Made by a program: the position numbers and the translations under genes. DNA of 64,000 bases from Andrena cerasifolii (lineage: Eukaryota; Arthropoda; Insecta; Hymenoptera; Andrenidae), in assembly GCF_050908995.1 (NCBI RefSeq), contig NC_135132.1:5513001-5577000 (forward strand), read 5' to 3'. The notes beneath the pieces were generated by a model that was given only the letters and a program-made list of their open reading frames with translations, did not search any database and had not been told where the DNA came from. Positions 22,950 to 33,719 of the stretch are shown in pieces (within the stretch, counting starts at the first letter, position 1; each line of letters starts with the position of its first letter).

Positions 22950-24778
22950 AACATAACCTGCATTACAGAAGCTTAACCTAACCTACATGATAGTTCCACG
23001 GTCTTCTCACACGAGATACTTTTGTGGCATACGACTGACATTTAGGTTGATTTTAAGAAATACATACAACATCAGACAATATGTTAAAAATGTTGCTGAC
23101 CTTTTAGTAGTTTGAAAATATAATATAAGTTCCGACATTATTACAGCATGCAACTAAAACTTACGTTGCTTTACTGTATTAATAAAAAAAATTAATTAAA
23201 TAATTTTTCAAAAATTATATTTTACTTCTTTGCTACTTATGCATTTTTGAAAAATTGTATTTATTTCTCATAAAAATTAAATGATAGCCTTACAGTTGTG
23301 GGTGGGCCCTCTTTGTCTCCTGGCTTCCAATATTTTCAGACCCAGACCGCCATTGTGAATACCAATATGTAAACTATCAGTGACGAGCCCCAGAAGAAAT
23401 CCCCAAAAAAAAATTCTCCGCCACACTAACCCATCCTCTGACAACAAAGCAAAAAATAAATCTCGGACAAGAACATCGATATCTACATCTAAGATCTGCA
23501 AAACACAAGGAGGAAGGTCGACCCCATCACAGAAAAATGTCTCCATCCTTCTGAATGGTCCTAACGTAAACTCCAGGCATACCCCAACGCGTCTGACAAT
23601 GGAGAACCTAATACCTTCCACGCTCCCGCATCGCCCACGTACAGCAAATGACAGAGAGCGTACAAAACCATGCAGCGCTTAAAACACATCCACCCCTGTC
23701 CAACCCCCCCCCCTTATTCCCGCGGCTCTGTCATCGCGGTAACCGAGTCGATAGCAATTTGTTCACCTTATCGCGAGACGGGAGGGGTGGCGCGTAGCCC
23801 CGGAACCACGGCTAAACGTCGACGACCGCGGCTATGGATTGATCCGTCAAACTTGGGCACAAAGGGCCTGCATTCACGTCACGTCGCAGCAGGAAAAAAG
23901 GAGCGTGGCGCTCCACTGAGGGGACGTGTCGGCGTGAAAACTTAAAGTCGACGTAACAATGGCTTTTTGTAAGCCTATCACAACCCCCCGGGAACGATAC
24001 CGGCGGGACGGTAAGAGCCCTAGATCCCTCGGCGCCCCGGCTCTTCATCCCTCTCGAAGATCAGAGGAGGACCGATACATCGGTGTATCGATGCGTCCGA
24101 CACCGTAACTTTCTTCTCTACCATTGTGCATTTGGGTCAAACCCTTTCGACGACAGTTCTATCAAGCCCGGTGTCCTCTTTCCCGCCTCCGAGAACCGCC
24201 GGCCATCCTACCGTTCACCATTTTCCCGGCCGTGTGAAAGGCCACTCCACCATGAAGCGTTCGTGCGGCTTCTTTGTCGTTCCGCAGGTGAGAGGTTGAT
24301 CTTAGTTTCCTCGTCGACGCGGATCTACTCGAAAGCTCGGGTTTTGTGAACGGGACGGCCTGGGCACGGAGATTCACCTTTTCCTTTGCCTCCATTCTCT
24401 CTGCCCTTCGTTTTCGCTCTTTTGTCAGAGAGCTTCGGGGATGATGTGATCGATCGTTGGTAGCTTGGAAGGAAGATTTGTTTTTTTCTTAATATTTTTT
24501 TGGGTGGGGGGTGGGTGGGAGGGGTAGTTTCAGTATATCTTGGTTATGGTTGGAGTTTTATCGGAGGCACGCTCATATATTTTGCAGCATGTTCTGTCTC
24601 TTCAAAGCTAGTGTTGTGTGTGTGTTATGCGTATATGCATATACAGTGATGCCTTGGAAAGAACCCGAGTCCTCTGTCTTGAGAAGAAACCGTCGCTACC
24701 TCCGCTACCTCTTTTGTAGTTGCTGCGGCGAGCGAGAGGTGTCAGTCAGACCTATTCCGTCTTCCTTCGGTAGACGAC
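22950..24778. other. Non-coding stretch with a possible decayed retroelement frame
   Basis: AT-rich to 23,280. Between 23,277 and 23,621 the minus strand has a 114-codon frame whose C-terminal part contains HNGGLGLKILE, faintly like the GGLG-x-LE motif near the end of reverse transcriptase in R1/R2-type elements; this is too little to call. C-run at 23,704-23,713. CpG-rich 23,730-24,400 with mixed-strand chance frames. Confidence 0.35.
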
Positions 24779-24843
24779 GATTTATGGCTGGTCGCTGTCG
24801 CGGACCCTCTCACTCGTTCGTAGTACCTCTCACTCGCCACGGT
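24779..24843 (+). repeat. Dispersed repeat, copy 1
   Basis: A core of about 65 bp beginning ATTTATGGCTGGTCGCTGTC is shared with 53,874-53,938 (ATTTATGGCTTGTCGCTGTA). About three quarters of positions match by eye, and both continue with CTC-rich sequence. It probably belongs to a dispersed family, but neither edge can be defined from two copies. Confidence 0.5.
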
Positions 24844-24886
24844 AGAGAGCAGAGGCAAGCCGAATTCTTTTAAGACAAAACTGAAT

Positions 24887-25486
24887 TAAATAGTGATGTG
24901 CGATATTCGTCGCAATTATCGATAATGCTTATCGATATATATTTCTTTGGTTCAATATCGATACAAGAAATGTATTATTCAAAAAGTATCGATATTGATA
25001 ATATCGATACGAAGATCGTATCAATTTACTAATTGAAAAGTAAGTTACATATACTGAACAGAATATTATTTTGGATTAAAAACAATTTTCTAACATAAAT
25101 TTTTTTATATAGTATTAAGAAATTATTTTACTTTAATTATGATTCAAAGTATTAAAATGAAAACAAGTAATTTACTTTTCAAATAATATTTATAAAGGAA
25201 ACTAGAAGTTATATTTTAATAAGAAACGTCATGTGCATCATTCAATATAATTAAAAAATTATTAGCTTGAATTGATGTGAACGAAAGAAGGTGCAGTAAA
25301 AATTATCGATACCTGTGATTATTAGTGTCTGAAATATCGATAAAAAATATCGATAAAACTATCGATATGTCGACAGGCAAATATCGATAAAATTATCGAT
25401 TTGTCGACAGGCAAATATCGATAAAAAACATATCGATATATCGACAGAGAAATGTTACAGTTATCGATAAATATCGCGCATCACTA
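24887..25486. mobile_element. hAT-like element of about 600 bp packed with TATCGATA palindromes
   Basis: Inverted ends TAGTGATGtGCGATATT (from 24,891) and TAGTGATGcGCGATATT (from 25,486, minus strand) differ at one base. AACTGAAT is repeated perfectly at 24,879-24,886 and 25,487-25,494, the 8-bp duplication of a hAT insertion. Four bases (TAAA) separate the left duplication from the terminal TAG, an unexplained asymmetry. Thirteen ATCGATA words occur, clustered at both ends and absent from the AT-rich middle. Near the right end a unit of about 34 bp with GTCGACAGGCAAATATCGAT is repeated about three times. No transposase frame. Confidence 0.82.
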
Positions 25487-25494
25487 AACTGAAT

Positions 25495-27690
25495 AGGGTG
25501 TTCCGCGATGAATTCGATAAATTTATTCCACGTGTTTTGAAATTGTCGAGTAAAGCTTTCGATGGTTGCCAGAAAATATTGACGTGGGAACACGTGAAAG
25601 CTGTGTATGGGGAGCAAATCACTCGGCGTGAAAACACGCTGACGCCACTGGAAGTGTTCTACGTATGTATATCGCGGGACAACCTATTTAAGGTTAGGTT
25701 GTAAAACAGTCGTTGTTACGAGTCGTAAGTTACGACTGAGCTCGCCTTTGCGATAGCTTTGTTCTTTCACTTCCTTATTTCGTTTCTTCGTGCAATAAAG
25801 GCGCTTAATAATAATAATACTGTGTGTGTGTGTATGTGAAGAGGTCCTTAGGTTAGATTCTAGGTAGACTTTATACCGCATGCAACTTACATTAGACTTC
25901 GCCTAGAGTTTTATACTAGCCTATCTGTGACTTACTATTTTAACGACCTTAGCAGAATTTTTCATATTCTGCAGGAACTAGGACAGGGAAATCCCAGCTC
26001 AAATCTGACACTGCAGAAGCTTAACTTATTAAGTTATATTTCTTTCAACCTGTTGCAGCTGAATTTCTCCATTTCCATCAGTCTTATCAGTAGACAGCCA
26101 TAAAGAAATTTTCTAAATTTAAACCAGCGTATTTCAAGCACCACGGTGCCTTCGTGAAATTACGATTTCTTTTACCTCTTGAGTGAAGCACGTTTCAAAC
26201 CTCCACAATTTCTCTGCCAAATCCGAATTCACCTAATACCGTATTAATTCAATAATAGTAGCATAATACTAGAATTTTATTACGAGACGCAGTAAGGACA
26301 ATATAACCTCCAAAATGATTGCAGAAGTAAATAAAGAAGAATGATTGCAAGGGAGCCAAAAACAGTCGTTTCAATGCGACGGGTGTCCAAACACGAGTGT
26401 AACGAAGACAGAGGACAGGCCCGTCTATTTCTGGCCACTCATTCTCGGGCTGGTAGGCCCGAAACAAGACCACACGAATACGTAATGGCTTTTTCTACGT
26501 CTGCCCCCGTTCGAAATACGCGTGGGCTCCCACTACGCTATATCTTCGTGGAATGATCCTCGGCGCCTCGCGTCTCGCTGTTTCCACCGTCGAGAGGCGA
26601 CAAGAAATTTGGATATTTCCGTTTCAATTTCGTCGAGGACCCTCGATCAATCTCCTCGCTAGCTGTGCTGAATGTCGCTGGAGGAATGAAAAAGGAAGCA
26701 CGTCTGGATACGCGATACATCATGGTCACGTGTATGAAAGGTGGCCAGGGGCCTAGTGAGAGTTAATGAAGGAATAGAGTAGGAGTATTTGCGGAATATT
26801 TAAGTTGTCTTTGGCGACGCTAGAGATGAACACATGAAAGATATGCATCTCTTCTTGATATACAGAGTGCCACTTTTTATTCGACATTTAAAGTGTCTTA
26901 GCGAAAGCAGATGATCACATGGGTTTCTCAGGATATGGTCTGAGTTAGGTCTTAGCCATCTCTGAAGTAGTTTTTATATTTTATTCACATTAAATTTGTC
27001 GTCCTTCAGCTCAGAAAATATAATATTAGAATTCCGCTTCTACGCGATTACCATTTTTTTCTTCAGTTAAAAAATTTTCTTAGCCATGAGGAATGATAGT
27101 GGTCCACTACCGTCAAGTTAGAGTTCCCCCAACTAATGGTGGATGACTAATTACTGCCAGGACCAGGTCATAATCTTTTTTCAGTCGCTGTTACTACATG
27201 TGGTGGAGCTTTAGGACGATGAGAGACGATTTTTCTTCCGTTAATAAGCGTCTACTTTTTAGTCTCAACGACAGGCCTTAATTTATCTAGCTGTTGGCAA
27301 CATTCCTCCCAACTGATGACTTCATCACCTCTTTACGGAAGCTCGTGACGCGCCGAGTGGCCCCTACAGGCCCCGACAGGCGCGCAGCAATTTTTTTTCT
27401 AATTTCAACTCAGGCTCTTCAATTCTCCACGTCAATCATTCTGGTTAACAATACACTTTTATTCCCGATGTATTATTGTTTAGCATCCATTTTTCTGTCC
27501 ACTGCTGAGTCCAATATTCCGTGTCACATACCGAGAAAATGGGTCGACGTTGTTACACGTGAAGAGGGCCGAACAGATTTTCATTCGATTGATGAAGTGC
27601 TTCGGCTTTAAAATTCGAGCGCTCCATACGTAGCGATGTAGTTTCGAAAAAATTCGATTGTCAGGCGCGGCCAGGTCGAGTCGGACCCGA
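25495..27690. other. Non-coding stretch, no gene recognised
   Basis: Simple repeats (TAA)n and (TG)n lie at about 25,806-25,832. CpG-rich blocks at 26,340-26,760 and 27,290-27,620 hold short frames on both strands without domains. No transposon ends could be paired. Confidence 0.45.
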
Positions 27691-28060
27691 TGAAACATGT
27701 CCACGCATTGCCATTATAATTTCGTTGATTAAAAATCGGATCACGAGCGCGTATCGCGTCAGCGATTCGTCATAAATTATTGGCGTATGGGCGAACTGGG
27801 CCGCGGCGCGGACTAATTAATTAGTTATCGCGCACGAGATTCTCAAATAATCGGGCTTGTTTTAAGGCTTATAATAACGGGGCAAAATACTTGGAAATTT
27901 GTTATTTAATCGGCCACTCGATAATTCCCGGTATCATTGTTACCAGACGCGAACCGATTACAAATTCATCGGGGCCAATTAAAAATTAATCAGGTCTGCT
28001 CTGATATTCTTCCATCATTATTATTATTTTCGGCCGCTAAATGGAACGGACAGAAAATAT
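27690..28060. promoter_or_regulatory. Candidate regulatory island with homeodomain-type sites
   Basis: A block without repeats or frames, rich in CpG and in ATTA/TAAT words. It contains the 14-bp perfect palindrome ACTAATTAATTAGT at 27,812-27,825, which includes TAATTAATTA, the spacing preferred by dimers of paired-class homeodomains. Further ATTA sites and GATTA words lie on both sides. This texture is typical of conserved non-coding elements near developmental genes. The motif is seen; enhancer function is inferred. Confidence 0.25.
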
Positions 28061-30484
28061 GTGTGTCGCGTCGTTTGTAACTCGTGAATTAAATGTGCAC
28101 TTTTTCGACGTTCTTCAAAAGTTCGTGGAATGCTTTGGCATAACGAACTAAATAGAATATTAAAATTGGCGTGTGGGATTTTATATGATAGGATTTTATT
28201 CTTTATAATTGATAAACGATGCACTGTTAACCACGAAAGAAGAACAAAATGTTATGTTCGTTGAGTAATATAAGGTTAAGGAGCATATTTTAAGGTTAGG
28301 TAGCGTTATGGCTCCACCTCGCATTTTGTACACTGGTTTATATTTTTATACTAATAGCTACTTCTTCCGTGATTAGCTGCTTTTAATTATTGCAATTGAA
28401 TGTTACTTACTATTGTATCATAATTATTAATTGTGCAGCTTTATTCAGAAATTAATGACAATGAAACATATTAGATTGCACTGGAAATGGAATATTATGG
28501 ACATCCTATTGGCTTCCATTACAATGGTTACCAAGAACCTATATCGCTAATTACACACACGTTCACCAGTTCTGATAATGAGAATTTAATTTGTTACGCT
28601 AAAAACTCATGCACCTGTTACAAAACTTAACCGATAGATTGATATAGCTATGCCAATGTCACGGACAATTGCTCACCAGCCACACACTTTTACTTCACCT
28701 TCTGGTCGTTTAAAAAATACGAAGACATTAGTCAAACTGCCATTCAACAGCAATTACGAAGATAACTCAGCCCCACAACATAACCTCAGCAGAGTCACAT
28801 AACCCCACTTGAACACCAGCTGTTGCACCCTCCAGCCATGTCTAAAATTCCAAAAGCCCAATATGCAACGCAAACACTTAGAACCAAAAAATTCTCACCG
28901 ACACGATCCCTCAGCTCAACCCCTCAGAGCCTCCGTATCTGGGGTAAGGCACGAATTCGCTAAATAGAGGACGTTGACGTTGGATAATAATAATTTCTCG
29001 TGGAACACGTGTCTCGCGGAGCACGTTCCCCCCTATCTCAGGTAGGTAGGGGGAGGGGGCAGACACTATGGAGATTCACCCCCGATAGTGACAACGCTAC
29101 TCGTTGCCCTCTCATCTCCCAGCGAAACGCCTACGATCGATTATATCACGCACGTTATACCGTTGTATATAAAACCGCAAGGAACGAGGGCCTCCCTAGT
29201 CCGCGGTTGGCAGGGACTTCGTGACGAGGAGCTATTCCTGGAGTATTTTAGGGCTACAAGTTCCGCCGTAGATTGCGGAGATAGGCCCCCGCGGGCTTAT
29301 TTATGGATCGAATTCGCGAGATTTCCGGGAAAGCTCGTTTCCCCCTCCTCGCCCCGGCGGCGTACACAGCGCGGCGTGTACACTATCCCCCCACAGCGCG
29401 CAGCCAAACTCATCGGCTTTGATACGGCTGCTTTGATGAAATATTATCGGTAATCGCGCGCTGGTCGGATGTATTCTCTGCTTGTAGGATTGCCAGCCCC
29501 TGTGCGCGGGCTCTCAGGAGTTGGTCCGCTGAAAATGAATATAATTTTTGGAATAATTAGGTAGCCGGGCGGACCCTGCCAAATGGGGTTCCGAGGGGCC
29601 GAGGATCCTTTTCATCAGAGGAAATTGATGTGCCTCGGATCAGAGTTGGGCGAGATTAAAACGCGAGGTTTCGGTCTTCTGTTTGCGGTAATGATATTTG
29701 GGATTAAATGGGTTGTTCGTCTGTTTGAGGTAACGGCAATCTCGAGTCTGAACTCGGCCGTAATTAACCATCGTTGTCCAGTATGGGTACGAGCATGGCT
29801 TTCATCTTTCCGATTGATAATTGCCCGTAGGAAATCTTCTGCGGCCTGCTGGGAGAGCTCAGCTTTCAAGTCTCTAGGATCTTCACAGAGCCTGAAAGGC
29901 TGGAGTTCATGGAGGATCCGTGTAGGATCCTCGTAAGAAGCGTTGTTCTAACAAAAGAGCAAACCTCACCCCGCGCGTGTGCATGTATATCGCGAGTATG
30001 GAGTTCACTCGACCTTTCTGGTTAAGGGTTAAATACAACGCACATCCTGGCCCAGCCTACCCTCGTAACATCGACCTTTCGCCCCTCTGCGGTCATGATG
30101 CGTCGTTTCTGCCTACTGTATCGTCGTATCAACCGACAAACCAATCAGGTTCCCACAATGGGGTCGACGCTATAGCAACCGGGACGTTTCCTTCTGATTT
30201 CACTGACGCGGTGCTTTCTTGACGAGTTCTATAGAAACGCGATCGTTCCTGTCGTCGTCGTAAATTCAATATGCCCGGGTATCGATACAGTGTATACCTT
30301 GCCGTTCGTACGCAATCTGCAAGGTATTTGAATTTTAATGGGGCAAATTTGGCGCGCCCGCCACTTTGATCGTTTGAAGAGGTGCGAGATCTTGTGGATG
30401 GAGAGACACAATCAATTTGTTCGAACATTGCGGTCATATAGGACGAGTAGAATCTGGATCTTGTGCAGGTGGCACCTAGACGCA
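28061..30484. other. Non-coding stretch, no gene recognised
   Basis: AT-rich to 28,930, then CpG-rich from 28,970 to 30,470. The GC-rich half gives simultaneous open frames on both strands (up to about 120 codons) that share no features with known proteins. No splice-flanked exon could be argued. Confidence 0.45.
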
Positions 30485-30855
30485 AGCCAGGTCTAAACTA
30501 GACCTAACTCAGATTTAAAGTGGACTTAAGCTATTCTTAACCTAGATTTTGAAATACTTAGGCTGGTCCTATCCCAGATTCAAGCTAGGCCCAAGCAAAA
30601 CCCGAACTAAGCCCCGCTTATTGTTAGACCTAACATAGATCGCGACTAGATCTATGTTAGTTTTAAGGTCCAGGTTACTTTTTATTCAGATCTAAACTAG
30701 ACCTCACTCAGATTTAAACGTAGACTTAGAGTAGGCCTACGCAGACTTAAGCTAGAACAAAACTAGATTTTAACTAGACCTAGATTAGTTTTTTATCTGC
30801 TCTAAACTAGCCCTGATAGTCTAACCCAGAACGAAACTAAACCTAATTCCAATCT
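30485..30855 (+). repeat. Diverged short-period array built on CTAGACCTAA-type words
   Basis: Words such as AAACTAGACCTAACTCAGAT, AGATTTAAAGTGGACTTAAG and CTAGATTTTAACTAGACC recur with a period of roughly 15-25 bp. AGATCTAAACTAGACCT and CTCAGATTTAAA each return after about 210 bp, which suggests a higher-order unit. A 12-bp perfect inverted repeat CTAACATAGATC / GATCTATGTTAG sits inside at 30,630-30,660 with a 7-nt loop. Confidence 0.6.
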
Positions 30856-32999
30856 AAATTACCAGCATGAGTGGCGAAAAATTGAAACAACGGAAAACAG
30901 TGAAGCCTCAAAAAATGAATTTTACTGACGAAAAGCATTACTTCCCAAACTATGCATAGGTGTAACAATAAATACAATACTACACGCCCACTTCGACTAA
31001 CTCCATCAAAGGAACCTGTTCCGCACTCTGACCCAGGAACCATGCTCCCAAACTACTCTCTAAAATTCAAATTTCCCGCCTCTGCCGAAGACAATGCCGT
31101 AGTCATACAAAGTCATCCTAGCAGCAGCTGTTGGCGGACATTAACAATAAGTGCCGTCAGTATCGTCGAAAGTCGGAAAGGGAGCCTCATCAGTGACAAC
31201 ATCCTCCCAGGGAGCAAGGTACACCCCTCCTCCCGTATCTACATCCCTCTTTCCCTATCTCTCTCCCTGCACCTCTTAAGGGGGTGGCAGTGGGTGGAGG
31301 CAAACGACGGTGGCATCGATTTGCCATTTGTCTCGGTCTCGTCGGGCGCAACATTATTTCCCGGCGAGCTTTCTGTCTTACGTCGACGCCATTTGCGCGG
31401 AATTTGGCGCACGTCGGGACGCGTGCTGGTATGCAACTGCCCGGACGTTTCTGTAGCACAAAGGTGACCGGTGCAGGCCGTGGAAGTAAGGCTCGAGGAA
31501 ACGTCCGCATTCCTGACACCTGACGGCGCGTTCAATGGACGTCGTGTGCGCCGCCTTGCTCGCTCGCTCCCCATTACCATCCCCTCAAGCGATACGTTAC
31601 ACCTGGAGGGTGGGTTTACCCGGCCGGCGTTACGGCTTGAATGGACACGCGTTGATTCTTGTTTGCTGCCACGTAGGGGTGCTTCGATCTCTGATTGCTC
31701 CCCTTTTCTTCTCTTGGGTCAGGTCGAGTCGAGGAATTGCGCGGACAGGGGGTTGGTGGGAGGGTTGCGAAAATAAGTATAAAGGACGAAGCTTTCTTCT
31801 GTTTTCGCGAGCATGGGAAGAACTTTTAAATGAATTTTGTTCGATGGGGAAGTTGAGTGGTGGATAAGGTTCTGTGTTAGGGCCATTTCTGTTTCATGCG
31901 CAAGTGGATTGGCTGAGGTTCATTTTGCTTGTACCTGGTTAAGATTACCTAATTTCTGATTTTATTTATTCATTTGGTGAACTGCGCGTAGTTAACTTAC
32001 CCTGCATTTTTGCTAACTTGTTTAATGTTAGTTTTTATCTGCGTTAATAATTAATTTGTTGTATCCACCCTTAGTGAGGAAATGAGTTAGCTAGGTCTAC
32101 AGCAGAATTTATTGTAAGTCACGTTGGCGCGCTGGGTATTTACATTTTTAGAAAATAGATATTTTGTTTTGGACCATTTGTAAGCACAATATCGCTCCAC
32201 GAATCGCTCAGTTTTTTTCACGTTTCGCGAATCTCTCGTTCTGCTATGCACACATATTTATCGAACAGCCATTCTAAAAGGTATCATGCACAAATATTTC
32301 CCCGAATGATTGAAAATACGAAATCCGCAGGATACACAGACAATACGGTCTTTCGAAAATGACAGAGGCACATTTTTACTGGAATGGGAAGCAGAATATT
32401 TATGCTGTACAAATTGTACGAGACGAGTATGGAATAACAAGCCGACATCCTCACAGATTGGTCGAAGAATTGGAAATGACTATCCTCCGAATATTTTGTA
32501 CTCGCTGAAATTAGACCCCCGTCGAAACCGCTAGTCTCATTTCAAGTACAAAATTTCAATATTTTTCAATTATTCCTTGCTTTACAAATATTTATCTTTG
32601 TGACAGGTAGTTCGTAACTTATTAAACACAGATATTCAAGGAGTACAAATTGTAATCGAATATAGCAGTCTAATAAAACGTACATATGTCACGTGACCCT
32701 AATCGAAAAGGTAAGGTGAAGGATTCATGATTAAAATTTAAAGTATAAAAAATTTATGAAATTTAATGAAATTTCTTGCCTGCTAGTATGATTTCGCTAC
32801 TATATACTATATAACAAATGCATAGTTACATCATTATTTTCGTAAAATAAATAATTCTTTACGAAATGTCCTATGGTGCCATTCACGTATACAAAGTATT
32901 ATTTATTCAACCATTGAAACACCCCCTCAAAGAAATTCTGAGTTTTCATATTATCGCGAATATCCGCGAAACTGTAGGTAAAAGATATCGAAGACAAGT
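30856..32999. other. Non-coding stretch, no gene recognised
   Basis: CpG-rich between 31,190 and 31,750, where all frames are partly open and a 171-codon frame crosses a CTCT-rich tract; none has a domain. AT-rich from 31,860 to the TTAA element. Confidence 0.45.
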
Positions 33000-33003
33000 T
33001 TAA

Positions 33004-33715
33004 GGGAGGATTCTCGTCTAAAAACCTCAAAAGTAACTGATATTTAAGAATTTTCTTTGAACAAACTGTTGGTCATTTTGCATTAAACTCTTTTGGATTA
33101 TAAGGAGGCATCTTTAAACTCGCAGAAAATATTTTTTTTATGTCGATCCTTCTTATTATTTAATAATTATTATGGAATTTTGTCCACCTCTTTGATGATG
33201 TAACTCCTGTTGGCGGGATGTGTAGCACGTATCACAGTCATTCGATTGCAAAAATAATAGAAGTCTCTTAAAGTTAGACAGTTTACGCTGGGATTGGTCC
33301 ACCTTAAAGAAAAAAAAATGAAAAATTGAAAGAGTTATAGCGTATGAAGGAAAAAGTAAGTTTTTTTCCGTAGACAAATTTTTCGACGATCGAATTCATC
33401 GACGAAAAAAGTATTATAAATAAAAACTAAAATTAAAATTTTAGACCCAGTCCCAGCGTAAATTATTTAACTTTACGAAAATTTTCTTCGTTATGCAATC
33501 AGATGACTGTGACAGGTACTACACCTGACGCCAACATCGTCGATGAGGTTAACACGATTCCACAATTATTAACTAATAAAAAGGACCGACATAAAAAAAA
33601 TTCTACACGTTTAAAGATGCCTCCTCATACCCCAAAAGAGTTTAATGCAATATTAAAAATAGTTTTTTCATAAAAAATTCATAAACTTCGGGGACTGTTA
33701 CACGAGAATCCTCCC
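33004..33715. mobile_element. TTAA-target DNA transposon derivative with long inverted arms
   Basis: TTAA occurs at 33,000-33,003 and 33,716-33,719. Inside are GGGAGGATTCTCG and its exact reverse complement. The inverted similarity continues inward for about 275-300 nt, with blocks such as GCATTAAACTCTTTTGG, GGAGGCATCTTTAAAC, CACAGTCAT and TTTACGCTGGGA in both arms (left to about 33,298, right from about 33,445). TTAA targets are used by piggyBac and Kolobok transposases. The interior has no transposase. Arms are diverged by indels and substitutions, so it is not a new insertion. Confidence 0.87.
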
Positions 33716-33719
33716 TTAA

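Noticed and set aside
30952..31467. 171-codon plus-strand frame
   Set aside because: Passes through a CTCT-rich tract and GC-rich DNA open on both strands; no recognisable motif.
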